NCBI GenBank assembly: GCA_046292345.1
Contig: JBKBRC010000020.1
Location: 1-45,075, forward strand
Direction: 5' to 3'
Origin: JBKBRC01 sp046292345
GTDB taxonomy: Bacteria; Bacteroidota; Rhodothermia; Rhodothermales; Rubricoccaceae
DNA: 45,075 nucleotides
The notes beneath the pieces were generated by a model. The model saw only the letters and a list, made by a program, of their open reading frames with translations. It did no database searches and was not told where the DNA came from. The translations under genes and the position numbers were made by a program. This document shows, piece after piece, positions 24,650 through 33,462 of the stretch (positions are counted from its first letter, which is position 1; every line of letters begins with the position of its first letter).

Positions 24650-25786
24650 ATGACCCTCCGCACCGCCGCCGTGCTTCGCACCGCCGTCCTGCTCTGCGCC
24701 GCCCTTGCCGCGCCCGCCGCCTACGCGCAGGTCGTTCTCACGACCGCCGTCCCGTTCCTCCAGATCGAGCCCGACAGCCGCGCCGCCGGCATGGGCATGG
24801 CCGGCGTGGCCCTTGCCGACAACGCCGCCGCGCCGTTCTGGAACCCCGCCGGCCTGGCACAACAGACCGGCATCGAGGCCTCGTTCACGCATGCGCCGTG
24901 GCTGCCGGCCCTCGGCGCTGACCTGTCGTACGAATACCTCGCCGGCAAGTACTCCTTCGGCGACCGGGGCACGCTCGGCGCGCACCTGACGTACTTCAAC
25001 CTCGGCGAGCAGACCTGGACCGACGACCAGGGCAACGTGATCGGCAACTTCCGCTCGTTCGAGCTCTCGCTGGGCGCTTCCTACGGCTACCAGCTCACGC
25101 AGAACCTCGCCCTCGGTGCCGGCGCGCGCTTCATCTACTCCAACCTGACCGGCGGGCAGGGCGTCGGCTCGACCGACACGCAGGCCGGCCGCTCGTTCGG
25201 GCTGGACGTGGGCGCGCTCTACAGCCTGCCCGAGTTCAACGTCGGCGTGCCGGTGCGCACCCGGCTCGGGCTCAACCTGGCCAACATGGGCCCGGCCATC
25301 CGCTACGTGGCCGACGAGACCGGCATCCCCAACGCCATCCCGACCAACCTGCGCCTGGGCACGAGCATGACGGCGGACCTGGACGCGTTCAACCGCCTCA
25401 CCTGGGCCATCGACTTCAACCGCCTCCTCGTGGACCGTGACTCGACGGGGCAGTTCAAGCCCTGGACGACGGCGCTCTTCTCGTCCTGGAAGCCGCGTCT
25501 CGTCGACACGACGCCTGACGGCGTGGACAACCCGGAGTCCGTCGGCGTACTTCGGCAGTTCACCGTCGGGACGGGCCTCGAGTACTGGTACAACGACCTG
25601 CTCGCCCTCCGCTCGGGCTTTTTCTACGAGGACCCGGCCAACGGCAACCGCAAGTTCGTCACGTTCGGCGCGGGTATCCGGTACAGCCTCTTCGGGTTCG
25701 ACATGTCGTACATCTACTCGCTCGAGGAGCGCTCGCCGCTCGAGGATCAGATCCGGTTCTCTCTCTTGCTCAACCTGCCCCGGTGA
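24650..25786 (+). CDS. porV: T9SS outer-membrane protein PorV
   Basis: PorV is a FadL-like outer-membrane beta-barrel that receives substrates from the T9SS translocon and brings them to PorU. The 378-residue product has a signal peptide ending AYAQ, then the characteristic PFLQIEPDSRAAGMGMAGVALADNAAAPFWNPAGLA, a near-universal PorV opening. Alternating beta strands follow to a C-terminal strand ending LLLNLPR. Its position immediately after porU is the conserved pairing. The pair presumably handles the two sorting-domain peptidases encoded at 30690-33442. Confidence 0.94.
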   Translation: MTLRTAAVLRTAVLLCAALAAPAAYAQVVLTTAVPFLQIEPDSRAAGMGMAGVALADNAAAPFWNPAGLAQQTGIEASFTHAPWLPALGADLSYEYLAGKYSFGDRGTLGAHLTYFNLGEQTWTDDQGNVIGNFRSFELSLGASYGYQLTQNLALGAGARFIYSNLTGGQGVGSTDTQAGRSFGLDVGALYSLPEFNVGVPVRTRLGLNLANMGPAIRYVADETGIPNAIPTNLRLGTSMTADLDAFNRLTWAIDFNRLLVDRDSTGQFKPWTTALFSSWKPRLVDTTPDGVDNPESVGVLRQFTVGTGLEYWYNDLLALRSGFFYEDPANGNRKFVTFGAGIRYSLFGFDMSYIYSLEERSPLEDQIRFSLLLNLPR

Positions 25787-25865
25787 CCCTGCCGGCCCGT
25801 CTCCGGCGGCTAGGCCGCGCAGGCTGGCCAACCGGAGCGGCCCTGTGGCACGAGGGTCCCGGCGC

Positions 25866-25873
25866 TAGATTCG
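25866..25873 (+). promoter_or_regulatory. Candidate -7 box TAGATTCG
   Basis: TAGATTCG lies 37 bases before the ATG of the kinase-DUF92 fusion gene and fits the local TAnnTT form. No TTG is seen at -33. Confidence 0.35.
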
Positions 25874-25910
25874 CGGGGCGCGTCGCAGAGCCGGCGCGCC
25901 CCGCTGCCGC

Positions 25911-27401
25911 ATGACCGATTTCGCTGCGTTCTGGATCTTCGGCCTCGCGCTCCTGGCCGCCGTGCTGCTGGGCGAGGCGCTGCGCGCCCGCGCGGCCTGG
26001 AGGCCCGAGAACTCCCGGCGCGTGGTGCACGCCGCCGTGGGCGTGCTCGTCGCGCTGTGCCCACTGCTCTTCGAGCGGCCGACGGGCGTCTACGTGCTCG
26101 CGGCAGGCTTCGTGGCCGTCAACGCCGTCGCCGTGCGCCGGGGCTTTTTCCCGGGCATGCACGGCATCGCGCGCCGCTCATGGGGGACGGTCACGTTCCC
26201 GCTGGCGCTCATCGCGGCGCTTTACCTGTGCTGGACGCTCGACCCGGGGCGCGTGTTCGTGTTGCAGGCCGCCTTCCTCGTGCTCGCCCTCGCCGATCCG
26301 CTCGCTTCGCTCGTCGGCATGCGGCTGCGGCGGCCGCTCCGCTACCGCGTGGGGCGGCACGAGAAGTCGCTCGCCGGCTCGGGGGCATTCTTCGGCGCCG
26401 CGCTCGCGCTCTCGGCCCTCGCCGCCGCGCTGTGGGGACCGGGCTGGGCGCCGGGCGTGCTGCTCGCGGGCGCGCTCGGGGCTGCCGCCTGCGCCACCGT
26501 GGCCGAGGCGCTCGGCGCCGAAGGCTGGGACAACCTGCTGATCGTGCTGGCGGTCGTGGTGCCGCTGGCCGCGCTGCACGGCGACCCGGCTCTGGCCACA
26601 CCGATGGTGCTGGGCGTGCTGCTGACGGCGGCGTTCGCGCTCGTCGCGTTCCGCGCGCGCTTTCTGGACCTCTCGGGCGTGCTAGCGGCGTCGCTGCTGG
26701 CCTTTGGCGTGCTCGTGCTGGGCGGCGCGGCCTGGGCCGTGCCCGCGTTCGCGTTCTTCGTGCTCTCGAGCCTGCTCTCGCGGCTGGGCGCGCGGCGCAA
26801 GGCCGAGGCCGAGCGGCTCGCCGAGAAGTCCGCGCGCCGCGACGCAGGGCAGGTGCTCGCCAACGGCGGCGTCTCGGGGGCGCTCCTCGCCGCGACGGTG
26901 TTCGCGCCTGCCTCCGCCCACCCGGCCCTCTACTGGGCCTTCGTAGCCGCGTTCGCGGCCGCCGCGGCCGACACGTGGGGGACCGAGGTGGGTACGTACT
27001 TCCGCTGGCCCACGCGCGAGGTGCTCTCAGGCCGGCGCGTGCCGCCGGGCACGTCTGGAGGCGTCTCGCTGCCCGGCACGCTGGGCGCGCTGGCCGGCGC
27101 GGCCGTCGTGTGGCTGTTCGCTTTGCCCTTCGGCGGTGCATACCCGGTTGGGCTGAGCGGGCCGCTGCTGGCCGCGCTCGTCGTGGGCGGAGGGTTTGCC
27201 GCGGCCCTGTTCGACAGCGTGCTCGGCGCGAGCGTGCAGGCCCGCTACCGCGACGCCGATGGCGCGCTCACCGAGCGCGCCCGCTCGGAGCGCGCGGGCG
27301 CGCTGCCGCTCGCGCGCGGTCTGCGCTGGGTCACCAACGACCGCGTCAACCTCGCGTGCACGGGCTTCGGCGCGGTCGTGGCGCTGGCCGTGCTATGGTA
27401 G
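25911..27401 (+). CDS. Polyprenol/phytol kinase-like domain fused to DUF92 domain
   Basis: This 496-residue membrane protein has two parts. Residues 1 to about 225 resemble the SEC59/phytol-kinase (VTE5) family: ENSRRVVHAAVGV near the start, SWGTVTFPLALIAALYL, ALADPLASLVG and GRHEKSLAGSGAFF. Residues 226-496 are a DUF92 domain, the family of plant VTE6, with ADTWGTEVGTYFRWPTREV, VPPGTSGGVSLPGT and FDSVLGASVQARY. About twelve membrane helices are predicted by eye. In plants VTE5 phosphorylates phytol and VTE6 phosphorylates phytyl phosphate, so the fusion suggests two-step salvage of a prenyl alcohol to its diphosphate. The actual substrate is an inference. Confidence 0.82.
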   Translation: MTDFAAFWIFGLALLAAVLLGEALRARAAWRPENSRRVVHAAVGVLVALCPLLFERPTGVYVLAAGFVAVNAVAVRRGFFPGMHGIARRSWGTVTFPLALIAALYLCWTLDPGRVFVLQAAFLVLALADPLASLVGMRLRRPLRYRVGRHEKSLAGSGAFFGAALALSALAAALWGPGWAPGVLLAGALGAAACATVAEALGAEGWDNLLIVLAVVVPLAALHGDPALATPMVLGVLLTAAFALVAFRARFLDLSGVLAASLLAFGVLVLGGAAWAVPAFAFFVLSSLLSRLGARRKAEAERLAEKSARRDAGQVLANGGVSGALLAATVFAPASAHPALYWAFVAAFAAAAADTWGTEVGTYFRWPTREVLSGRRVPPGTSGGVSLPGTLGALAGAAVVWLFALPFGGAYPVGLSGPLLAALVVGGGFAAALFDSVLGASVQARYRDADGALTERARSERAGALPLARGLRWVTNDRVNLACTGFGAVVALAVLW

Positions 27402-27434
27402 GCGCTGGGCCTGCGCCCCGGATGCCAGCCCAGC

Positions 27435-27464
27435 TTGCACCGGCCCGCGGTCACCGTAGCTTGC
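27435..27464 (+). promoter_or_regulatory. Promoter TTG-N19-TAGCTTGC
   Basis: TTG at 27435-27437 and TAGCTTGC at 27457-27464 are separated by 19 bases, 34 bases before the symporter ATG. One of the best matches to the local promoter form. Confidence 0.55.
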
Positions 27465-27498
27465 CGCGTCCGTCCCACCCCGCTAGCACGCCGCGCCG

Positions 27499-28896
27499 AT
27501 GCCCTGGTACCGCAAGCTCCACTGGCAGATCATCCTCGGGCTGGTGCTCGGGCTCGTCTTCGGGATCGTCGCCGCGATGCTGGGCTGGGGCGGGTTCGTG
27601 CGCGACTGGGTGCGGCCCTTCGGGACGATCTTCATCACGCTGCTCAAACTGATCGCGGTGCCGCTCGTCTTCGCGAGCCTCGTGACGGGAGTGGCAAGCC
27701 TGAGCGACCTCCGCAAGCTCTCGCGCATCGGCGGGCGCACGATCGGCATCTACCTGGCCACGACGGCCGTCGCCGTCACGATCGGCGTGCTCCTGACCGA
27801 TATCATCCGCCCCGGCGATGCGTTCTCGCCCGAGCTGCGGGATGGACTCGTGGCGGCGTTCGAGGACGAGACGGCCGCGCGCGCCGAGACGGCCGCGCGC
27901 GTGGGCGAGCGCGGGCCGCTTCAGTTCCTGGTGGACATGGTCCCGGACAACGCGGCGGCGGCCCTCACTGCGGGCACCGCCCTGCTGCGCGGCGACGGCT
28001 TCCAGAACAGCGCCGGCATGCTTCAGGTCGTCGTGATCGCGCTCCTGTTTGGCATCGGGCTCGTGCAGGTGCCGCGCGAGAAGGGCGCGCCCGTGCTCGC
28101 GTTCTTCGACGGCGTCAACGAGGTCATCATCCGCCTCGTTGACCTGGTGATGAAGATGGCGCCGCTGGGCGTGTTCGCGCTGCTCGCCGACACGATCACG
28201 GTCACCGCCGGGGACGACCCGACGCGCATCGTGGGGCTGCTCTCGGGCCTGAGCTGGTATATGGGCGTGGTGGTGCTCGGCCTCGGGCTGCACACCGTCG
28301 TGACCTACCCGACGATCCTGCGCCTGTTCTCGCCGATGGGCTTCCGGACGTTCTTCCAGGGCATCGCGCCCGCGCAGCTCGTTGCCTTCTCGACCTCGTC
28401 CTCGGGAGCGACGCTGCCGGTGACAATGGAGCGATGCGAGCAGAAGCTCGGCGTGAGCGAGGAGGTCTCGAGCTTCGTGCTCCCGCTCGGCGCGACGATC
28501 AACATGGACGGTACGGCGCTCTACCAGGCCGTCGCGACGCTGTTCATCGCGCAGGCGTTCGGGCTCGAGCTCGGCCTTGCAGCCCAGGTCACGATCGTGC
28601 TCACGGCCGTCCTCGCTTCCATCGGCACGGCGGCCGTGCCCGGTGCGGGCATCATCATGCTCGTCATCATCCTCGAGTCGGTCGGCGTGCCGGCGGCGGG
28701 CATCGCGCTCATCCTGGGCGTGGACCGCATCCTCGACATGTGCCGGACGGTCACCAACGTCACCGGCGACGCGACCGTGGCTGTCGTCGTAGCCGCGGCC
28801 GAGGGGCAGCTCTTTCCGCCCGATCTCTCCGAAGACGCCGACCGGATCGTGCTCGTCGGCGAGGCGGCGCCGCCGGCGAGCGAGCCGGCCACCTGA
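27499..28896 (+). CDS. Dicarboxylate/amino acid:cation symporter (DAACS family)
   Basis: The 465-residue product belongs to the GltP/DctA family of inner-membrane symporters that import glutamate, aspartate or C4-dicarboxylates with sodium or protons. Visible hallmarks are PWYRKLHWQIILGLVLGLV, the first helices, LLKLIAVPLVFASLVTGVASL, the serine-rich re-entrant loop STSSSGATLPVT (about residue 298) and the NMDGTALYQ motif of helix 7 (about 335). VDRILDMCRTVTNVTGDA (about 412) contains the helix 8 Asp and Arg that contact the substrate in the family. All are intact. The Arg in the RTVTN region leans towards acidic substrates, but the exact ligand and coupling ion cannot be read from sequence. 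Confidence 0.93.
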   Translation: MPWYRKLHWQIILGLVLGLVFGIVAAMLGWGGFVRDWVRPFGTIFITLLKLIAVPLVFASLVTGVASLSDLRKLSRIGGRTIGIYLATTAVAVTIGVLLTDIIRPGDAFSPELRDGLVAAFEDETAARAETAARVGERGPLQFLVDMVPDNAAAALTAGTALLRGDGFQNSAGMLQVVVIALLFGIGLVQVPREKGAPVLAFFDGVNEVIIRLVDLVMKMAPLGVFALLADTITVTAGDDPTRIVGLLSGLSWYMGVVVLGLGLHTVVTYPTILRLFSPMGFRTFFQGIAPAQLVAFSTSSSGATLPVTMERCEQKLGVSEEVSSFVLPLGATINMDGTALYQAVATLFIAQAFGLELGLAAQVTIVLTAVLASIGTAAVPGAGIIMLVIILESVGVPAAGIALILGVDRILDMCRTVTNVTGDATVAVVVAAAEGQLFPPDLSEDADRIVLVGEAAPPASEPAT

Positions 28897-29032
28897 GATG
28901 CGCCGGTCCCGGGGCGGGCCGGGCGCAGGTTTCGGCACGCTTGCTGCCCGCCGAGGGGCCGTGCCGCGAGCGCGCTGTTTTATGTGCGCGTATGTGCGTA
29001 CCACACCGGCCCCCCCGCTCGTTCGTCCGCCC

Positions 29033-30589
29033 ATGACCCGACTGCCCGCGCGCGGCCTCGCGCTCCTTGTCCTGCTCGCCGCCTCGCCCGCCTCCCGGGC
29101 CACCGCGTCCGCGCCCGGCGTGTCCGCCCCGGACGCGCGCACGCCCGACGCGCCCATGATGGTCGTCTCGGCCGAGGGACGGGCCCGCCTCGAGGCGGGC
29201 CGCGCCGCGCTCTACAACTTCCGCCTCGACGAGGCGCGGCGGCATTTCCGAGCCCTCGGCGCGCTTGAGCCGGCCTCGCCTGCGGCGGCCTACCAGCTCG
29301 CCACGGTCGCCTTCTGGACAGCCCTCACGCGCGAGGATCCGGACGCCTACGACCGCTTCCACGCACTCAACGACTCGCTGCGCACGGTGCTCGCCGGCGT
29401 GCCCGCCTCGCCGTGGCGCACCCACATCGAGGGCGAGATGCACCTCCAACGCGCGGCCGTGCTCGCGCGCCAGGAGCGCTACGCCCGTGCCGGAACGGCC
29501 TTCCGCGACGCGTGCGCGCAGTTTCGCAGCAACACGCGCGGGACGCAGCCGTTCGCCGAGTCGCTCGCCGGGCTGGGCGCGTGCCAGGTGGCGGCGGGCG
29601 CCATCCCGCGCCGCTACCGCTGGGTGGCGCGCCTGTTCGGCTTCTCGGGAACGGTGCCGCAGGGCATGGCCGCGCTCGAGCGCGCCGCCGAGACGGCCAC
29701 GTTCAACCGCGCCGAGGCGGCCATCGGGCTGGCGTTCGTGGACGCGGCGCTCAACGACCATCGCGGCGGAAAGCACGTCTACGCCGTGCGCGTGGCTGAG
29801 GCGTACCCCGAGAGCCCGCTCGTGGGCATGATCTACGGCTCGATGCTGCTCACGGCTCGCGAGGCGGCACGTGCCGAGGCCGTCCTCGCGCAGGCGCTCG
29901 CGCAGACGCGCCGCCCGGGCGTGGACGCGCTGCCGTACCTCGAGGCGCAGCTGGGCATCGCGCGGATGCGCCTCGGGCGCTACGCCGAGGCCGCCGCGCA
30001 CTTCGAGACGTACACGCGCACGTACCGCGGGCAGGCAATGGTCGCGCAGACGACGCTGCTGGCCGGAGTCGCGCGCGAGCTCGCCGGTGACCGTCGCGCG
30101 GCCGAGGCGCACTACCGCCGCGTCCGCTCCAGCCGCGACTTCGACGCCGACCGCTCGGCCGTCCGCGAGGCCGCCCGCCGCCTCGAGCACCCGATGACGC
30201 CTGCCGAGCGGGCGCTCCTCGTCGGCACGCACGCGTTCGACGCCGGGCGCTACGATGAGGCCGTGCGCACGTTCCAGAGCGTGCTCGGCCACGCGCAGGC
30301 CTCGGCCGACGAGCGTGCCGAGGCGGCCTTCCGCACGGGCCGCGCCTACCAGGCGCTCGCCAACTATCCCGAGGCCGTGCGCCACTACGAGCTTGCGATC
30401 GGCCTGCCCGCCGATCCGCAGGCACGCTGGGGGCCGTGGTCGCATTATCATATCGGCGAAGTCCGAGAGCTCGAGGGCAACTTCGCCGAGGCACGCCGCA
30501 TCTACCGCCAGGTGCTCGCTAACGAGTCCGACTTCGACTACGCGCAGGCGCTCGAGCAGCGCGCGCGCGCGGCGCTCGACCGCCTCTGA
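29033..30589 (+). CDS. Secreted or periplasmic TPR protein
   Basis: The 518-residue product has a signal peptide (LALLVLLAASPASRATA) followed by tetratricopeptide-like helix pairs over most of its length, for example AGRAALYNFRLDEARRHFRAL, LEAQLGIARMRLGRYAEAAAHFETY, GTHAFDAGRYDEAVRTFQSVL and AAFRTGRAYQALANYPEAVRHYE. TPR proteins of this type usually scaffold other proteins in the envelope. ATG 29033 is chosen because it starts the signal peptide; an upstream frame from 28898 lacks support. The next gene, 100 bases later, encodes a T9SS cargo peptidase. No specific family is recognised. Confidence 0.8.
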   Translation: MTRLPARGLALLVLLAASPASRATASAPGVSAPDARTPDAPMMVVSAEGRARLEAGRAALYNFRLDEARRHFRALGALEPASPAAAYQLATVAFWTALTREDPDAYDRFHALNDSLRTVLAGVPASPWRTHIEGEMHLQRAAVLARQERYARAGTAFRDACAQFRSNTRGTQPFAESLAGLGACQVAAGAIPRRYRWVARLFGFSGTVPQGMAALERAAETATFNRAEAAIGLAFVDAALNDHRGGKHVYAVRVAEAYPESPLVGMIYGSMLLTAREAARAEAVLAQALAQTRRPGVDALPYLEAQLGIARMRLGRYAEAAAHFETYTRTYRGQAMVAQTTLLAGVARELAGDRRAAEAHYRRVRSSRDFDADRSAVREAARRLEHPMTPAERALLVGTHAFDAGRYDEAVRTFQSVLGHAQASADERAEAAFRTGRAYQALANYPEAVRHYELAIGLPADPQARWGPWSHYHIGEVRELEGNFAEARRIYRQVLANESDFDYAQALEQRARAALDRL

Positions 30590-30689
30590 ACGCAGGCCGC
30601 GCTTCAAGACCTGCTCGCCTGGCCGATACGAGCCGGAGAGACTTTGCGCCCCCACCTCTCGCTCCGTTCCGGCCCATCCCCCCACCCGG

Positions 30690-32111
30690 ATGTCCCGACT
30701 GCTCCTGCTCCTCGTGCTGCTCGGCGCGCCGGGGCTCGTTCTCGCGCAGACGCCCCACGAACACGGCCACCGGCACGACCACCGGCACGACCACCGGCTG
30801 GAGGTCTCCTCGGCCAGTGACTTCGCGCTCGACCGCGCGCGGCCGATGCCCGACGGCGTCGGCCTGGTGCTCGACGGGCCTTTCACGTTCTGCGTGCTCG
30901 AGCACGACCCGTCGCAGACCGTCTACGGCCCGCCCACGCTCACGGCCCCGGTGCTCCGGACGCCCGCGCCTGCCAAGGCGCAGACGGCCACGTTCCAGGT
31001 GACCTACACCGGCTTCACGCCCGAGGCGCAGGCAGCCTTCCAGTCGGCCGTGGACCTGTGGGCGACGCACATCGTCTCGCCGGTGCCCATCCGCGTCGAG
31101 GCCTCGTTTGCGCCGCTCGGCGCCAACGTACTCGGCTCGGCCGGCGCGACGCAGGTCTACGCCAACCGGCCGCAGTTCCCGCAGCCCAACACGTGGTATC
31201 CGAACGCGATTGCGGACGCGCTCGCAGGGCAGGACCTCAACCCGAGCGTGCCCGACATCCGCGCGCAGTTCAGCAGCAACTTTCCCAACTTCTACTTCGG
31301 CCTCGACGGAAACCCACCCGTCGGCCGCATCGACTTCCGCTCGGTTGTGCTGCACGAGCTGGGGCACGGGCTCGGCTTCTTTGGCACCGCCGACGTCACG
31401 TCCGGCGTGGGGAGTTGGGGGCTGGGCACGCAGGGCTTCCCGCTGGCCTACGACCGCCTCGTGCGCGACGCCGCGCTCGTGCCGATGCTCGACGGTACCG
31501 TCTACCCCAACGAGTCCACGACGCTCGCCAACCTGCTCCAGAGCAACGCGCTCTTCCTGGACGCGGCGGGGCTGCGCGCTTCCAACAACGGCGCGCCGCC
31601 GCGGATCTACGCGCCGGTAGTCTGGAACCAGGGCTCGTCGTATTCGCACTGGGACGAGGCGAGCTTCCCCGCCGGCACGCCCAACGCGCTCATGACGCCT
31701 TTCATCGGCGCGCGTACGGCGACCGGGCCGCTGGACGTGTACGTCTCGCCCGGCCCGCTGACCTGCGCGCTCTTCGCCGAGCTCGGCTGGGGCCTCGGCC
31801 CGTCGTGCCTGGGTGTGGTGAGCGCCGACGAGGACGCGGTCGCGGCCGAGGGACTGGGGCTGCGCCTGGCCGGGCCGAATCCGTTCTCCGGGCAGACGCG
31901 CGTCAGCCTGACGGCCGAGGCCGGACAGGACGTGCGCGTGGCGCTCTTCGACGCGCTCGGGCGCGAGGTGGCGCGCGTAGCCGACGGGCCGGTTGCCTCC
32001 GGCAACACGTTCCTCGACGTGCGCGCGGCTGGCCTTGCGCCAGGCGTGTACGTGCTGCGCGCCGAGGGCGCCCGGGGCGTGGCCGCGCTCTCGCTCGTCG
32101 TCGCCCGATGA
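30690..32111 (+). CDS. Secreted HELGH zinc metallopeptidase with T9SS sorting domain (copy 1)
   Basis: The 473-residue product has a signal peptide ending VLAQ, a His-rich segment (HEHGHRHDHRHDHR) encoded by a 12-bp repeat, and a catalytic domain with HELGHGLGFFG (His222, Glu223, His226). The position that is His or Asp in metzincins (HExxHxxGxxH) is Gly. A conserved downstream SHWDE (His320), followed by GTPNALMTPFI resembling a Met-turn, may give the third zinc ligand. The last 80 residues form a type A T9SS sorting domain (AGPNPFSGQTRV, LFDALGREV, APGVYVLRAEG). Its stop overlaps the start of a paralogue. Substrate unknown; surface or released protease inferred. Confidence 0.82.
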   Translation: MSRLLLLLVLLGAPGLVLAQTPHEHGHRHDHRHDHRLEVSSASDFALDRARPMPDGVGLVLDGPFTFCVLEHDPSQTVYGPPTLTAPVLRTPAPAKAQTATFQVTYTGFTPEAQAAFQSAVDLWATHIVSPVPIRVEASFAPLGANVLGSAGATQVYANRPQFPQPNTWYPNAIADALAGQDLNPSVPDIRAQFSSNFPNFYFGLDGNPPVGRIDFRSVVLHELGHGLGFFGTADVTSGVGSWGLGTQGFPLAYDRLVRDAALVPMLDGTVYPNESTTLANLLQSNALFLDAAGLRASNNGAPPRIYAPVVWNQGSSYSHWDEASFPAGTPNALMTPFIGARTATGPLDVYVSPGPLTCALFAELGWGLGPSCLGVVSADEDAVAAEGLGLRLAGPNPFSGQTRVSLTAEAGQDVRVALFDALGREVARVADGPVASGNTFLDVRAAGLAPGVYVLRAEGARGVAALSLVVAR

Positions 32112-33442
32112 CGCACCGTGCCGGCGTGCCGGCGCTGCTGCTCGCGCTGCTGCTCGCGTTGCCGCTCGCCCGGCCGGCCGCGGCGCAGGCCGTCGCTGAG
32201 CCGCACGCGCACGAGGTCTGCCGCCTTCACGTCCCGCTGCCCGGCGAAGCCGCTGCGCCGCCGCACGGATCGGCGCCGGCCGCGCCGCACGAGATCCCTC
32301 CGGGGTTGGCCGTGCGCGTGCAGACCTGCCCGGCGGACGCGCCGCGCGCGCCCGTCGAGGTGATCTGGGAGGGCTTCCCGGCGGCCGCGCAGGCGGCCGT
32401 CCAGGCCGCCGTCGATACGTGGGCGTGCCGTATCGCCTCGCCGGTCACGATCCGCGTCCGCGCGCGCTGGACCGCGCTGGGCGCCAACACGCTCGGCTCG
32501 GCCGGGCCGTTTCGCGTGCGCGACTTCCCCGGCGCGCCGCTGCCGGGCACGTTCTACCCGACCGCCCTCGCGAGCGCGCTCGTCGGGCGAGACCTGACGC
32601 CGGCACAGCCCCACATCGCATCCGAGTTCAACAGCGCCTTCGGGCGCTGGCACCTCGACCCGGACACGCCGCCGCCGGCGGACCGCTTCGATCTCTACAC
32701 GGTCGCGCTGCACGAGCTCGGCCATGGGCTCGGCATCATCGGCACGTTCGCCGTCGAGGACGGGATCGGCACCGTGGGCGGCACGAGTGCTCCGGCGGTG
32801 CCTTCCATCTACGACCGCTTCGGGACGGACGCGGCCGGGCGTCCGCTCTTCGAGCCGGCCTATCCCAACGCCTCCCGCGCGCTCGCCGAGGCGCTCCAGG
32901 ACGACGTGCGCTTCAGCGGACGCGCCGCGCGGGCTACCTACGGTGCCCCGGTCCCGCTGCACGCGCCGCGCCCGTGGGTGCCGGGGGGCTCGTTCAGCCA
33001 CCTGCGCGAGCAGACCTTCGGGGCGGGCACGCCGGACGGGCTCATGACGCCCTTCATCGCCTCGGGCGAGCGGATCACGGCGCCGGGCGCAGCCACGTGC
33101 GCCATCCTGGCCGATCTCGGCTGGACGCTCGCTGGGCCCTGTCTCGCGGCGACGGTGCCGGACGTCCCGGCCGCCGGCTGGACGCTCGCGCGCCGGGGCC
33201 CCAATCCGTTCCGCGAGCGCACGCAGTTCGACGTCCTGTTCGCTCTGCCGCAGCGCTTCCGCGCCACGCTCTACGACGCGCGCGGCCGCGTCGTGGCCGA
33301 GATTGCGCCCGAGCAGGCCGTGGCGGCTGGCGCCGTGCGCGCGCTGCGCGTCGAGGCGGCCGGACTCGCTGCAGGCGTCTACTTTCTCCGGCTCGACGCC
33401 GAGAGCCGCGCCGCCACGCTGCCGCTCACGGTCGTGCGCTAG
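32108..33442 (+). CDS. Secreted HELGH zinc metallopeptidase with T9SS sorting domain (copy 2)
   Basis: A 444-residue paralogue of the preceding gene, starting within its stop codon (ATGA). It has a signal peptide (LLALPLARPAAAQA), the same architecture with HELGHGLGIIG (His202, Glu203, His206), SHLRE (His298) and GTPDGLMTPFI, and a C-terminal sorting domain (RGPNPFRERTQF, LYDARGRVV, AAGVYFLRLDAE). It lacks the His repeat but has a short EPHAHE and three cysteines in its N-terminal half that copy 1 mostly lacks. Tandem duplication followed by divergence is likely. The coupling implies that both are made in comparable amounts. Confidence 0.82.
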   Translation: MTHRAGVPALLLALLLALPLARPAAAQAVAEPHAHEVCRLHVPLPGEAAAPPHGSAPAAPHEIPPGLAVRVQTCPADAPRAPVEVIWEGFPAAAQAAVQAAVDTWACRIASPVTIRVRARWTALGANTLGSAGPFRVRDFPGAPLPGTFYPTALASALVGRDLTPAQPHIASEFNSAFGRWHLDPDTPPPADRFDLYTVALHELGHGLGIIGTFAVEDGIGTVGGTSAPAVPSIYDRFGTDAAGRPLFEPAYPNASRALAEALQDDVRFSGRAARATYGAPVPLHAPRPWVPGGSFSHLREQTFGAGTPDGLMTPFIASGERITAPGAATCAILADLGWTLAGPCLAATVPDVPAAGWTLARRGPNPFRERTQFDVLFALPQRFRATLYDARGRVVAEIAPEQAVAAGAVRALRVEAAGLAAGVYFLRLDAESRAATLPLTVVR

Positions 33443-33462
33443 CGCGCGCGGCGCCCGGCGGG

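Noticed and set aside
20300..25831. Open frame of about 1840 codons on the minus strand opposite porU and porV
   Set aside because: It is antisense to two well-supported genes, has no recognisable domain, and is rich in His/Arg/Val/Asp as expected when high-GC third positions are read in reverse. Long shadow frames are common at this GC content.
28898..29032. Extended N-terminus of the secreted TPR protein
   Set aside because: The additional residues are basic low-complexity, and a proper signal peptide begins at ATG 29033.
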